Positions 26,463 through 35,555 of a DNA stretch of 41,017 bases are shown here, one piece after another (the first letter of the stretch is position 1; each line of letters begins with the position of its first letter). Made by a program: the position numbers and the translations under genes. The DNA lies in contig JAMPIE010000002.1 in the NCBI GenBank assembly GCA_023663135.1, positions 143,362 to 184,378 on the forward strand, written 5' to 3'. The notes under the pieces are model-generated. The model ran no database searches. It was not told where the DNA came from and worked only from the letters and a program-made list of their open reading frames with translations. This stretch comes from Alloprevotella sp. (lineage in GTDB: Bacteria > Bacteroidota > Bacteroidia > Bacteroidales > Muribaculaceae).

Positions 26463-28517
26463 TCAGTCAGCGAGGGATTGGGCGGTGGAGTAAGTGATGC
26501 CCTTAAGAGCGTTGGCGCCGGTGAGGTCGGTGGCCACGAAGGTAAACTGCCACTTGTCGCGAGCCGTCCCGGCTCGGTCGGGATATGGGAGTTTGAGAAA
26601 TACCTTGTTCCACCCTCGGCGGAGGTGGAGCTTAGTGACGGGGCGGGCTGTGAAGTTTTCGTTAAGGAGCCCCTCAGAGGCATGGTCTTGATGGTAGGCC
26701 ATGCCGGGCTGGTCCCAGTCGGGGGCCGGGATTTCCTCGCCGTTGAGCCAGATGCGAGAGCCGCGGCGGTCCCATTGGCCGGCCTCGGGGCTACGGTCGG
26801 AGCCGGAACGGGCATAGTTGTAAAACTCGATAAAGGCGCCGCAGTCTTGCTCTTCGGGGGAGTGGATAAAGGTCCAGGCGTAGACGGTCATCCCCTTCTG
26901 TGGGTCGGGCATGGGGCCACTGATGCTGCCGTGCCACTGATGGCGGAGGTAAATGCCGGCGCCGGCGGCCTCCCACGTGCCATACATGCGGCCGTCGAGG
27001 GCGAAGCTGTCGGGCATCTCGTCGGCGTCGACATACAGCTCAGGGGGGAGGATGGCGTTGCTGTCGCCGCCGTTGGGCATCTGCTCGGTGAGCGTCCAGC
27101 AGACGTTGCTTTGGCAGACGTAGGGTATCTGATGGGCCACCTCGCTGAGAGTCGTGGCCTTGTGATGGAGGAAGCGACGCTCCCAGTCGGCAAACTCCTT
27201 ATATTCGGGGCCCGACACGGGAAGGTAGGCTCCCCCTTGCTCAATGTATTGGGCGCCGCCGCCCATCCATGCTCTCTCGGCCAGCGCCAAGAGGATGGCA
27301 TACTGGTTGTTTTGGCGCAGGATGTCATCAGCCGTGGGGGTCATGGCGTCGTTCCAGCAACAAGAGATGGCGCCGGCCACGTCGGGGTTGCCCTGAGGGA
27401 GGTAGAAGATGTTGGAGCGATAGATGCCGGCCAGGTCGGCAAACATGTCGTGGAGGTTGGAGTACTTATAGCGCATGTCGATGTTGGGGATGCCCTCGGA
27501 GAGGGTGCCGGTGATGCCCCAGTTGGTGGTCATGTCGACCGGGATGGAATCCGGATTGACCTTCTTGGCCGGGTGGTTGTAACGGTTCCATATCACCGCC
27601 TTTTTGCCCAGGCCATGGAGATGGCCGATCATGTCAACGATGTAACTGTCATCGAAGGCCACCTCGTCGCCCCCGATGTGGATGTATGGGGCTTTGTCAA
27701 ACACCTCGGCCACCTCGTTGAGGATCACCTTGAGCTCGGCAATCCCATCGGGGGTCTGCATATCGTGGCCCATGGCGTTTCTGAACGGATGGGAGTGGCC
27801 GGGCATGTCAATCTCGGGGATGACGGTCATGCCTCGCTCCCAGGCATAGTCTTGAATCTCACGGGCCTGCTCCCGGGTGTAAAACATGCCGGGGAAGCGA
27901 GTTATAGCCGCATTGCTTGTGAGCTGGGGGTAGGCGTTAATCTGGAGACGCCAGCCGGTAAAGTCGGTTAGATGCCAGTGGAAGGTGTTGACCTTGAAGC
28001 GGCTGAGGAGGTCGATCTCTCGCTTGAGCTCGTCGACGGGGAGGAACGAGCGCCCTACGTCTTGCATGAAACCGCGGAGCTTGAAGGCGGGCCAGTCGGT
28101 GATGGTCACCGAGGGGATGACACCCCCGCTCCCCTCGGCGAGCTGCGCGAGGGTCTGCGAGGCGCGTATCACGCCGGTGCGCGTAGGGGCAGTGATGTTA
28201 ATTCCTTGTGGAGTTACTTCCAAGCGATAAGCCTCAGCCTCAAAGTCTTTTAGCTCATAGTCGTAGGCACCGTCAACGAGGTCTTGCGTCACGGTGACCG
28301 GGATGCCGCCAGGCCCTACGCTCATCCCCAGCTCGCCGAAGAGGCGCGGCAGGGCTGTGGTGGAGAAAGGGTCGGTCACAGAGGCCACGGAGCCCAAGGT
28401 GAGGCTCCCGGAGCCGGCCTCGAGAGATTGTGGCCGGGGGAGAAGATGGTCAACAGCGGCTGAGGCGGCGAGCGACACTAAGCAGGCGCAAAGGGCTGCA
28501 ATGAGGGTCTTCTTCAT
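26463..28517 (-). CDS. Secreted GH20 beta-N-acetylhexosaminidase, short paralog
   Basis: Predicted 684 residues. Signal peptide 1-20 (MKKTLIAALCACLVSLAASA); GH20 N-terminal and catalytic domains with FHWHLTDFTGWRL, PEIDMPGHSHPF and the catalytic pair in YIHIGGDEV; then the same beta-rich module as its neighbour (WDRRGSRIWLNGEEIPAP). It ends just after the YST..SLAD segment, where the paralog continues for about 460 residues, so it has no ricin-like, LamG-like or sorting-tail part. The lack of the tail suggests a different final location (periplasm or freely secreted). Own promoter at 28554-28584. Start ATG 28517. Confidence 0.93.
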   Translation of the reverse strand: MKKTLIAALCACLVSLAASAAVDHLLPRPQSLEAGSGSLTLGSVASVTDPFSTTALPRLFGELGMSVGPGGIPVTVTQDLVDGAYDYELKDFEAEAYRLEVTPQGINITAPTRTGVIRASQTLAQLAEGSGGVIPSVTITDWPAFKLRGFMQDVGRSFLPVDELKREIDLLSRFKVNTFHWHLTDFTGWRLQINAYPQLTSNAAITRFPGMFYTREQAREIQDYAWERGMTVIPEIDMPGHSHPFRNAMGHDMQTPDGIAELKVILNEVAEVFDKAPYIHIGGDEVAFDDSYIVDMIGHLHGLGKKAVIWNRYNHPAKKVNPDSIPVDMTTNWGITGTLSEGIPNIDMRYKYSNLHDMFADLAGIYRSNIFYLPQGNPDVAGAISCCWNDAMTPTADDILRQNNQYAILLALAERAWMGGGAQYIEQGGAYLPVSGPEYKEFADWERRFLHHKATTLSEVAHQIPYVCQSNVCWTLTEQMPNGGDSNAILPPELYVDADEMPDSFALDGRMYGTWEAAGAGIYLRHQWHGSISGPMPDPQKGMTVYAWTFIHSPEEQDCGAFIEFYNYARSGSDRSPEAGQWDRRGSRIWLNGEEIPAPDWDQPGMAYHQDHASEGLLNENFTARPVTKLHLRRGWNKVFLKLPYPDRAGTARDKWQFTFVATDLTGANALKGITYSTAQSLAD

Positions 28518-28553
28518 GAGGCGAAGGGGGCGGAGGGTGATAGGTTTCTACCG

Positions 28554-28584
28554 CAAAGATAAGTCAATTCCCCGACACCTCAAA
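28554..28584 (-). promoter_or_regulatory. Promoter of the short GH20 gene
   Basis: On the minus strand TTTG, 19 bases, TATCTTTG, about 37 bases before ATG 28517 and immediately after the ssb stop codon. Confidence 0.8.
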
Positions 28585-28585
28585 G

Positions 28586-28915
28586 TCAGCGGCTGAGGAT
28601 CTCGAAATTGTCGACAAGTATCTCAGTGACATTGCGCTTGATGGCGTTGCGGTCTTCCCACACGCGAGTGCGCAGTCGGCCCTCGATATAGAGTTTGGTG
28701 CCTTTTCTGATATATTTCTCGGCGGTCTCGGCGTTGTGGCCGCGCATCACGATGTTGTGCCACTCGGTACGCTCCGGGATATCGATCCCCTCGGCGTTGC
28801 GGTAGGCCCGCTCGGTGGTGGCCAACGAGAACTCGGCCAGGGGGACGGTCTGGACATAACGGATGCGGGGGTCTTGGCCCACATTGCCCAGGAGGATCAC
28901 TTTGTTGACGCTCAT
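28586..28915 (-). CDS. ssb: Single-stranded DNA-binding protein, short form without acidic tail
   Basis: Predicted 109 residues. The OB fold is complete: SVNKVILLGNVGQDPRIRY, FSLATTERA, EWHNIVMRG, YIRKGTKLYIEGRLRTRVWED and a last strand TEILVDNFEIL. It stops right after the OB fold, with no glycine-rich linker or acidic DDLPF-type tip, which in standard SSB recruits partner proteins. So it is either an accessory SSB or a lineage that manages without the tip. It follows the alpha-2-macroglobulin gene by 21 bases and probably shares its transcript. Confidence 0.9.
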   Translation of the reverse strand: MSVNKVILLGNVGQDPRIRYVQTVPLAEFSLATTERAYRNAEGIDIPERTEWHNIVMRGHNAETAEKYIRKGTKLYIEGRLRTRVWEDRNAIKRNVTEILVDNFEILSR

Positions 28916-28936
28916 AAAACGATGGATTGGCGGGGG

Positions 28937-31900
28937 TTACTTGACAGAGAGCTCCTGGCCGACAGAGCGAGCCATGATCTCGGGCGCATATTGCGACTGG
29001 GCCGTGGCGATGCCGGAGGCGTAGGAGCCGGCATTGTTGACATAGAGGTCGTAAGAGAGCACATAAGTACCTTTAGGCATGGTGGAGACGAAGATGGAGG
29101 TCCGGCTGTCGCGCGGCTCAAGGTAGAAGCAGACACCCTCGCTATACTGAGCCGAGGGGAGCTGCTCTACAGGCTCAAAGCATGCAGCGCGCTCATCGGT
29201 GATGGCCACATAGTTGAGATTGCGGTTGACGTGGAGCACCAGTCTCACCGTCACCTTGCCGCCAAGGGCGAGAGAGTCGACCCCGATGATACTCTTCTCA
29301 ATGGAGAGGTCGGGGCAGGCAGAGGCCTCGACTGAGCGGAGCGGAGCAGTGGAGCAGCGGAAGATGGAACCCCAGGCGGGGGTGTGGCCCTTCTTGACGA
29401 CGGAGACAGTGACGGGAGCCTCGGGATCGCTTATGGCGATGGGGGCGCGGAAGTAGCCGAGGCGGCGGTCGATGGGGCTGACGGCGAGCTTGTGGCCGTT
29501 GACGCTCACAGTAGTGCCCTTGGCCTCTGTGAGCCACTCTTGCGACGAAGAGAGGATGGCGGCCACCACCTCCGTGGCGCCGGCCGAAGAGCCCCAGTCG
29601 GTGGCCTGCTTCTGCACCACCAGCCAGTGGCGCAGACCATCGACCTCGGGCGAGCCGGGCTCTATGGCGGCAAAGGCGCGGAGGGCATTGGCCGTGTAGC
29701 TCAGATAGCCCCAGGCACGATTTTGCAGCGAGGGGAAGAAGGTGCCCTTGTCGGACGAGGTGACCATATATTCTCTAAGCGACTCGATGATTTCACGTGC
29801 AACAGCCTTATTGTCTCGGCGCCAGAGCATCATGGCAGCCTCGGGGCGCGATTGGAGCTCATAATTGCGCCAATCCTTCACTACAGCCTGAGTGGCGCGT
29901 GCCAAAAGAGACTCTACGGCGGTAGAGGCCTTCATGCCCGGGAAGCAGGATCGGAGGCATCCATAATTGACCATCGTGTAGGTGGGATCCTTGCGCGAAT
30001 CTTTCAGGGCCTCGGCGTCGATATACTCCACGGCCTTGCGGGTCATCTCGTCGAGACGGCGATCGGCGGGGGTAAAGCCATTAAGGCGCAGGGTGGCCAG
30101 GATGGAAAGAACATTATACGTGGCCCACTCAGACGACGCCTTGATCTGAGCCATCCAAGCCCATCCGCCGTCGCTGCACTGCAAGCGTTCGAGCAGGTCA
30201 AGGGAGCCGTTGATGCTTCGGCTTATCTGAGATGGCTCGAATAGGAGGGCAAGGCGCTGCATGCGCTCGTTGTCGCTCTGAGCATCTTGCATCCAGGGGG
30301 TGGCGGCAAGGAGGAGCTGCTTGAGGTCGGCATTGCGTTCAAGCATGGAGGTGAGAGCCGCCGGCGAGCCGCCGTCCGAAGTCCACTCCTTGAGCGCCTC
30401 GGCGATGACTGGATAGCGGTCGAGGAGCCCCTTGGCCACAGCAGCCGAGAAGAGGGCGTCGGCAGCCTGAGGAGAAGTGATGGGCTCCTCTTTGGCGAGG
30501 CCGGGGAGGGCAGTGACCACATACCAGACGGGGTTTTCGCAAAACTCGATGGTGGCGGCTATGTCGGAGGCGCCCTCGGGCGTGCCCGGCATGGTCACAG
30601 AGGCCTCGTCGGTGTCGGGACCCATGTAAAATGTCTCGGTGTCGATGATGGGGGTGGCAGCCGGGAGGATGGGGAGAGGGATCTGCTCGCCGTCGGAGAA
30701 TGTGGCGGTGGAGGCCTTGACCCTCACTCCGGTCATAACCATCCCCGGGAGAGCCTCGGCCTCGATGGAGGCTAAGGAGGTGGCGCGCGGAGCGATGGTC
30801 ACTCTCTGCTCAACGGCAGAGATGGTCTTGGAGGTGAGGGGGTCAAAGGTCTCGATGACCACGGCCACGCTCTGCTCCTCGTCGGTGGCGTTCATCACAG
30901 AGGCCATCACCCGGGCTCGGTCGCCCTCGCGGAGGAAACGGGGCGCATTAAGCTTCACCATCACCGGCTTGGAGGCCAAGACAGAAGCATCGAGCGAGGC
31001 CAGGCGCATATCGTCAGTCCATGCAATGGCCTGAAACAGCCAAGTGGCATTGGCGTTGGGCACAGTGAAACGGAGCTCGAGGCTGCCATCGGCGGCAGTG
31101 GCGAGCATGGGGCGAAAGAGAGCGAGGGGGGTCTCGCTGTCGCGATACTCAACCTCGGGGGCAGACATGGACACGCTCACTTCCCCCTTATCTTCTCCTA
31201 CTTCTGCTATCATATCATTAGACACTCCGGCAGCGGGGAGGGCCACCTCTTCCATTGCGGCTTCCTCCATATCATCTGAGGCTGACTCCATGACGCGGGC
31301 CGACTTCATCATCAACGGCGCATTCATATTATAGTAGCCACGGCTTCGGAAAGTCTGGGGCAGGAGACTTTGGCCATACAGCTGCCACTGCGGCAGATGG
31401 TAGCCGGTCTCGCCACGCCGATTGTCGCCAATGGGCCACATCATCATGGAGTTCCAACCCCGACGCGTAGCGTTGTAGCGCAGGGTCTTTGACGAGAAGT
31501 TAACGTAGGGTAGGCCCCACTTGCCGTAGGCAAGTGCATCCAGCGCGCCATTGTACATATCAATCATAACGGCACTCTCGACGGGGATGCCGGTGGCGTT
31601 GACCACTGAGAAGCGCCATGTTTCCTCGACTCCGGGAGTGAGATGGTCGCGCATCGACTCGGCTTTAATCGTGAGTTTACGGGGGTTGATGGCCGGCTCA
31701 ATGTCAACCTCCATATTACTGCTTCCATAGCGGCCCATGGCTATGAACGAAGCTCGGAGCTCAGGCTCGCCGCCATGCTTCGCCTCCACCGGCATCTTGT
31801 GGAGCCCGGCGGGGAGAGTAATCCACCGCTGCTCTATCACCTTTTCGTAATCAAAGAGGGTGAAGAGCACATAGGTGGTGTCCATCGAAGTGCCGAGCAA

Positions 31901-34456
31901 TATCTCGGCCGAGTCATCGACGCCAAGTGTCACTCGCTTCGTCGGAGTCCATAGCAGGGCACCGGAGGGGGAGCGGTTAATGTCGGGACGGTAGAGGGCT
32001 ATGGAGCTGCATGTGGCCGTGTCTCCCTCGGCTGAGAATTTTATCTCATATATGCCGGGGGCAATGTTGCGCCAGTCAACCACCGGCTTGTCGGAGGAGA
32101 AAGAGCCGGAGGCAATCTCCTTGCCATCGGCATTGATGGAATAGGCAACCTCGACACCATGGAGGCTGTTGCCGCTGACGTCGACCACCCTGACGGGGAG
32201 GGTCAAAGAGTCGGTCACGTCATAGGTCTTGAGCAGGGAGGCCTCGACCCTTATCGATGGGCCAAGGGTGAAGGCATGAGTGGCTGTCTGACTCTCTCCG
32301 GCCGTGGAGGTGATGGTGACATAGGCGTTAAACCATGCTCTTTGGCCGGCGGCGGCCAAAGCCTCAGCGGGGACGATGACGCTCCAGGAGCCGTCGGGGC
32401 CGGTGATGGCATGGAGGGTCACATCCTCCCACTCGCCAATATCGTCCCATATTCTCCAGAGATAAGCGCGCGATATCTCGACATCTACCTTGGCATCTTG
32501 CACCGGCATGCCCGAATAGGTCATGGCAGTGCCGCGAAGGGTCACAGCCCCTTGAGAAGGCTCGTTGCTCAGGGCGTCGATGACCTTAGCCTCAAAGGTG
32601 GGCAGCTTGTAGTCCGACACCATGAATCGCATGTATTCATCGATTCCGCGTGTTCTCGCCTCTATAGAGTACCTACCGTTGAGGCGCCCGTCGTCGGGGA
32701 GCTTAAACGAGCCGGAGATTCGGCCAAAGTGGTCGGTGCGCAACGAAAGTGTGTCAACCTCCTGATTATTGGCATCGCGGAGCGTCAGGTCAATCACATG
32801 CCCATCCGAGGCATATGACTCGCGCCCTTTCACATAATAGAGGATGGCGGCAAAGGAGACAGTGTCGCCGGGATGATATAGGGGGAGGTCGGTGTAAAGC
32901 TTGATGAACCGGCGCGACGCAGTGTCGTTATCCTCGCCGTGATTGCTTACCCAAATTCTCGGGGCATATCGGTCAGAGCCTTTCACGGGGTAAATGGATC
33001 CGTCGCCTCCCCAACGGAGAGAAAGGTCCAGAAGGCCGTCGGCAGAGGTATGTCCAATATCAGAGACATCCTTATCTTGGCGGAACATGACCTGAGCGTC
33101 GTCGACAGGCTTGCCAGTGAGGATGTCGGTCACGACGGCTTTTTTGTCGGAGCCGAAGCTAAGGACACCGGAGGAGAGAGCCGTGCATCTTGAGATGTCG
33201 TAATACTCTTTCAACTTAAGCCCGGGAGCCGAGGGGACGGCGATGTAACAACCCGGGGAGTCGATGCGCAGGCTGTCGGAGGCACGGCCAAGAAATGGCG
33301 GCGTGTCGGTGAAAGAAAACTTCAGCTCGCCCACCTTGGTGACATAGGAGTTGGCAATGCCTCCGGGAAGCCTGTAGCTGTCTTCATAAGAGGCCGACTG
33401 AGGCAGACGGTAGAGAGTCACTTTCAGCTCCGGTATGTTGTAGACGTCGGCCTTGATGGTCATGAAATCGCCCGGAGCCACCACGTCAGAAGCAGCAACG
33501 GTGGCTCGGCGCGAAAGGAGATTGGCGCAGATGTTGCGGAGGCAGTTGATGCGGATATAGGTGGGATATTGCTTCTCAAATTCTGAGATAAGACCGTAGG
33601 CCTCCCGACACTGATCAATATTGTCGTTGTCGACCATCTGTCCGTAGGCAATCAGCGCCTCGCCACAGAAGGCCGAAGACCGGTGGGCGCGGTAGATTTC
33701 GAGCAGCCTGTTCTTTACCTCCTCCAAATTACCGCCTCCCTGAGTAGCCTGAGCTATCTCATTGACAATCAATGGGGCTGGATGGGAGGTATTGAGACGA
33801 ATCAATGTAGAGCGATATTCCTTGGCGAGGGCCATTGCCTGAGGGTTTCTGAAATTGTCCAAGAGATCAATGGCCTGTCCTCCCACAAAGTCGAGCACGG
33901 AGGGATAAAACATATATTCCACCCTTGCATCCTTTGACGGGATGTCGAGCAGGAGGTCATAGTCGCGGAGAGGAGTGACAAGCAAAGCCTCGGGCGCGGC
34001 CATGGCCGCATTGAGCAGCTCCGACACACGGGCTAAGAATTGGTCGGAGTTCCACTCCGTGTAGTCGCCCTCGGCAGGCTCGCCTGTGGAGGGTCTTCGG
34101 TCTATATCCCACTGCGAGGAAATGTAATAGTCACTATAGATACGGGCTAAAAGCAGCTGAGTCATAGCCTTTGCCGAGGGGCTCTTGAGCATGGGAATTA
34201 CACTGTCGATACGCGCTATCGACTGCGGCATACGGTCGGAGTCGATGGCGTTTTGAGCAAGAGTGAGGTTGAGGAGTGCACGCAGGGCGGCAGGGTCATT
34301 ACCCTTATCGAGAGCCTGATTCAACTCCTTTTCACTCTGTTCACTCACCTTCTTGGGGAAGGCAAAATCGGGGCGACGCGGCCCCTCGGCAAATATATTC
34401 ATGGCAAAGGCTATTATTGTAAGCAGCGTCAGAGCTGTTTTTCTTATATATTCCAT
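28937..34456 (-). CDS. Bacterial alpha-2-macroglobulin family protein, no thioester motif
   Basis: Predicted 1839 residues. After a signal peptide (MEYIRKTALTLLTIIAFAMNIFAEG) comes a helical N-terminal region, then MG domains (for example YHPGDTVSFAAILYYVKGR, the MG1-type strand), the bait-region neighbourhood with low complexity (about 1030-1085: Met/Glu/Ala-rich), the A2M core WLFQAIAWTDD and an alpha-toroid with CSDGGWAWMAQI, and the C-terminal MG domain. Where thioester members have CxEQ the sequence reads LPGLAKEEPITSPQAAD, so no covalent trap forms. Likely a periplasmic or envelope protease-protection protein; this is inferred. ATG 34477 is an in-frame alternative start. It sits 3' of a sigma factor set. 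Confidence 0.9.
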   Translation of the reverse strand: MEYIRKTALTLLTIIAFAMNIFAEGPRRPDFAFPKKVSEQSEKELNQALDKGNDPAALRALLNLTLAQNAIDSDRMPQSIARIDSVIPMLKSPSAKAMTQLLLARIYSDYYISSQWDIDRRPSTGEPAEGDYTEWNSDQFLARVSELLNAAMAAPEALLVTPLRDYDLLLDIPSKDARVEYMFYPSVLDFVGGQAIDLLDNFRNPQAMALAKEYRSTLIRLNTSHPAPLIVNEIAQATQGGGNLEEVKNRLLEIYRAHRSSAFCGEALIAYGQMVDNDNIDQCREAYGLISEFEKQYPTYIRINCLRNICANLLSRRATVAASDVVAPGDFMTIKADVYNIPELKVTLYRLPQSASYEDSYRLPGGIANSYVTKVGELKFSFTDTPPFLGRASDSLRIDSPGCYIAVPSAPGLKLKEYYDISRCTALSSGVLSFGSDKKAVVTDILTGKPVDDAQVMFRQDKDVSDIGHTSADGLLDLSLRWGGDGSIYPVKGSDRYAPRIWVSNHGEDNDTASRRFIKLYTDLPLYHPGDTVSFAAILYYVKGRESYASDGHVIDLTLRDANNQEVDTLSLRTDHFGRISGSFKLPDDGRLNGRYSIEARTRGIDEYMRFMVSDYKLPTFEAKVIDALSNEPSQGAVTLRGTAMTYSGMPVQDAKVDVEISRAYLWRIWDDIGEWEDVTLHAITGPDGSWSVIVPAEALAAAGQRAWFNAYVTITSTAGESQTATHAFTLGPSIRVEASLLKTYDVTDSLTLPVRVVDVSGNSLHGVEVAYSINADGKEIASGSFSSDKPVVDWRNIAPGIYEIKFSAEGDTATCSSIALYRPDINRSPSGALLWTPTKRVTLGVDDSAEILLGTSMDTTYVLFTLFDYEKVIEQRWITLPAGLHKMPVEAKHGGEPELRASFIAMGRYGSSNMEVDIEPAINPRKLTIKAESMRDHLTPGVEETWRFSVVNATGIPVESAVMIDMYNGALDALAYGKWGLPYVNFSSKTLRYNATRRGWNSMMMWPIGDNRRGETGYHLPQWQLYGQSLLPQTFRSRGYYNMNAPLMMKSARVMESASDDMEEAAMEEVALPAAGVSNDMIAEVGEDKGEVSVSMSAPEVEYRDSETPLALFRPMLATAADGSLELRFTVPNANATWLFQAIAWTDDMRLASLDASVLASKPVMVKLNAPRFLREGDRARVMASVMNATDEEQSVAVVIETFDPLTSKTISAVEQRVTIAPRATSLASIEAEALPGMVMTGVRVKASTATFSDGEQIPLPILPAATPIIDTETFYMGPDTDEASVTMPGTPEGASDIAATIEFCENPVWYVVTALPGLAKEEPITSPQAADALFSAAVAKGLLDRYPVIAEALKEWTSDGGSPAALTSMLERNADLKQLLLAATPWMQDAQSDNERMQRLALLFEPSQISRSINGSLDLLERLQCSDGGWAWMAQIKASSEWATYNVLSILATLRLNGFTPADRRLDEMTRKAVEYIDAEALKDSRKDPTYTMVNYGCLRSCFPGMKASTAVESLLARATQAVVKDWRNYELQSRPEAAMMLWRRDNKAVAREIIESLREYMVTSSDKGTFFPSLQNRAWGYLSYTANALRAFAAIEPGSPEVDGLRHWLVVQKQATDWGSSAGATEVVAAILSSSQEWLTEAKGTTVSVNGHKLAVSPIDRRLGYFRAPIAISDPEAPVTVSVVKKGHTPAWGSIFRCSTAPLRSVEASACPDLSIEKSIIGVDSLALGGKVTVRLVLHVNRNLNYVAITDERAACFEPVEQLPSAQYSEGVCFYLEPRDSRTSIFVSTMPKGTYVLSYDLYVNNAGSYASGIATAQSQYAPEIMARSVGQELSVK

Positions 34457-34495
34457 ATAAATAGTGATGGTAGACATCGGTTATGAGTAATTGCG

Positions 34496-34528
34496 CAAAA
34501 ATAAACAAAAAAAGTCGAGGCCTGTCAA
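34496..34528 (-). promoter_or_regulatory. Promoter of the alpha-2-macroglobulin gene
   Basis: On the minus strand ATTG, 21 bases, TATTTTTG. The start site would fall near 34490, leaving a short leader before ATG 34456 and almost none before ATG 34477, which favours 34456. Confidence 0.55.
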
Positions 34529-34567
34529 TTGGCGCCGACTTTATGCATTATTAACAAAGGGAAGGGA

Positions 34568-35038
34568 CTACTTTTTATCTTTATGCTTGCCTTCCCTTGA
34601 CTTGCCGGGACGGTGGTTCATGAGCATACGGTCAAATTTGCGTTCGGCACCATCGAGCTTAAAGAGCTGTTTTTTTGAGAGAATATGGCTAAATTTTTTG
34701 TAATACTCCTGAATAATCTTGGCCTCTCGAGAGCGGAAGTCGAGGTAGGCTTGTGTGGCAGCATCATAGTCGGCATCGGTGGCTGAATCGGCCTTGTCTC
34801 TGACAGCCTTGGCCTTGGCACGCGCGGCGCGCGAGGCCTCAAAAGTCTCGCTCCTCATCTTGTTGTAGAGGGGGAGGAAGTCGGCTCGCTGCTTGTCGGT
34901 CAATCCAATCTCTCGAGCGATGAAGTCGTTTTGATGCTGCTGCATCTCCTGCATCCATTTATCGCGGTCATTGGAGTCGGCCAAAGCGTGGAGCGAAGCG
35001 ATGGCCACCAGAATAAGAGCAAAAAGATATCGGGTCAT
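34568..35038 (-). CDS. Periplasmic LTXXQ-motif (Spy/CpxP-like) protein
   Basis: Predicted 156 residues. Signal peptide 1-20 (ending ALA), then an all-helical, highly charged protein with the motif IGLTDKQRADFLPLYNKM, as in Spy/CpxP/DUF4890-type proteins, and a Lys/Arg-rich end (KSREGKHKDKK). Relatives are small periplasmic chaperones or sensors of envelope stress. It is third in line after the ECF sigma factor and the membrane protein (31-base gap), so it may be the regulated product or a feedback sensor of that set. Confidence 0.75.
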   Translation of the reverse strand: MTRYLFALILVAIASLHALADSNDRDKWMQEMQQHQNDFIAREIGLTDKQRADFLPLYNKMRSETFEASRAARAKAKAVRDKADSATDADYDAATQAYLDFRSREAKIIQEYYKKFSHILSKKQLFKLDGAERKFDRMLMNHRPGKSREGKHKDKK

Positions 35039-35069
35039 GGCAATAATGAGAATGGAGGTCTATGATGGG

Positions 35070-35507
35070 TCACTGATTATAGGAGAGATTTACGGGGTCG
35101 AAGCCCTCGTCGTAGAGGTTGTCGTAGAGGTCAACAGGGTCGATGGCCTCGATGGCATAGTCGCTAAACTCACTCGCTCCCCGGTCCATAAGCTCGGCAA
35201 TGGTGGGGATAGCGCGGGTAGAAGAGGTGGATACCTGTACATCCCCTCCGGAGCCAAGAAGGGTGGAGATGTTCATCATGAGCCAAATGCCGGCAAACAT
35301 AGCCGCCATATAAACATAAGGCCTCACACGCTGCCAGAGAGAGCGCGGGCCGGCCTGACGATCATCACTCGCCTCAGTCTCCCAGGGCTGCTCGGGGAGC
35401 GAGTCCTTCATCCGGGCCGCAAACTGCTCGAAAAACCCGTCGGGGACAGTCATGCCTGTCTTGTGGTCGGCATGGTCGAGTATGGAGTCGTTGTGTTGAT
35501 GGGTCAT
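35070..35507 (-). CDS. Single-pass membrane protein, probable anti-sigma-like partner
   Basis: Predicted 145 residues. A cytoplasmic N-terminal part carries VPDGFFEQFAARMKDSLPEQP, a segment I recognise from many Bacteroidales proteins encoded next to ECF sigma factors. It is followed by SLWQRVRPYVYM, one transmembrane helix (about 86-105, MAAMFAGIWLMMNISTLLG) and an acidic C-terminal part that would face the periplasm. No zinc anti-sigma HxxxCxxC motif is present. Lies between the sigma factor (48-base gap) and the LTXXQ gene (31-base gap). Anti-sigma function is inferred from topology and position. Confidence 0.6.
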   Translation of the reverse strand: MTHQHNDSILDHADHKTGMTVPDGFFEQFAARMKDSLPEQPWETEASDDRQAGPRSLWQRVRPYVYMAAMFAGIWLMMNISTLLGSGGDVQVSTSSTRAIPTIAELMDRGASEFSDYAIEAIDPVDLYDNLYDEGFDPVNLSYNQ

Positions 35508-35555
35508 ATGAGTGGATGTTGCTTTCTTGTATTGACTGCCGGGGCGAGTGAAGGT

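Noticed and set aside
26373..27971. Long plus-strand open frame (532 codons) opposite the short GH20 gene
   Set aside because: It is antisense to a clear GH20 catalytic domain, its product is low-complexity Gly/Val/His-rich, and GC-rich codon use explains it.
29384..30244. Plus-strand open frame of 286 codons opposite the alpha-2-macroglobulin gene
   Set aside because: Shadow frame; the opposite strand has continuous recognisable A2M sequence.
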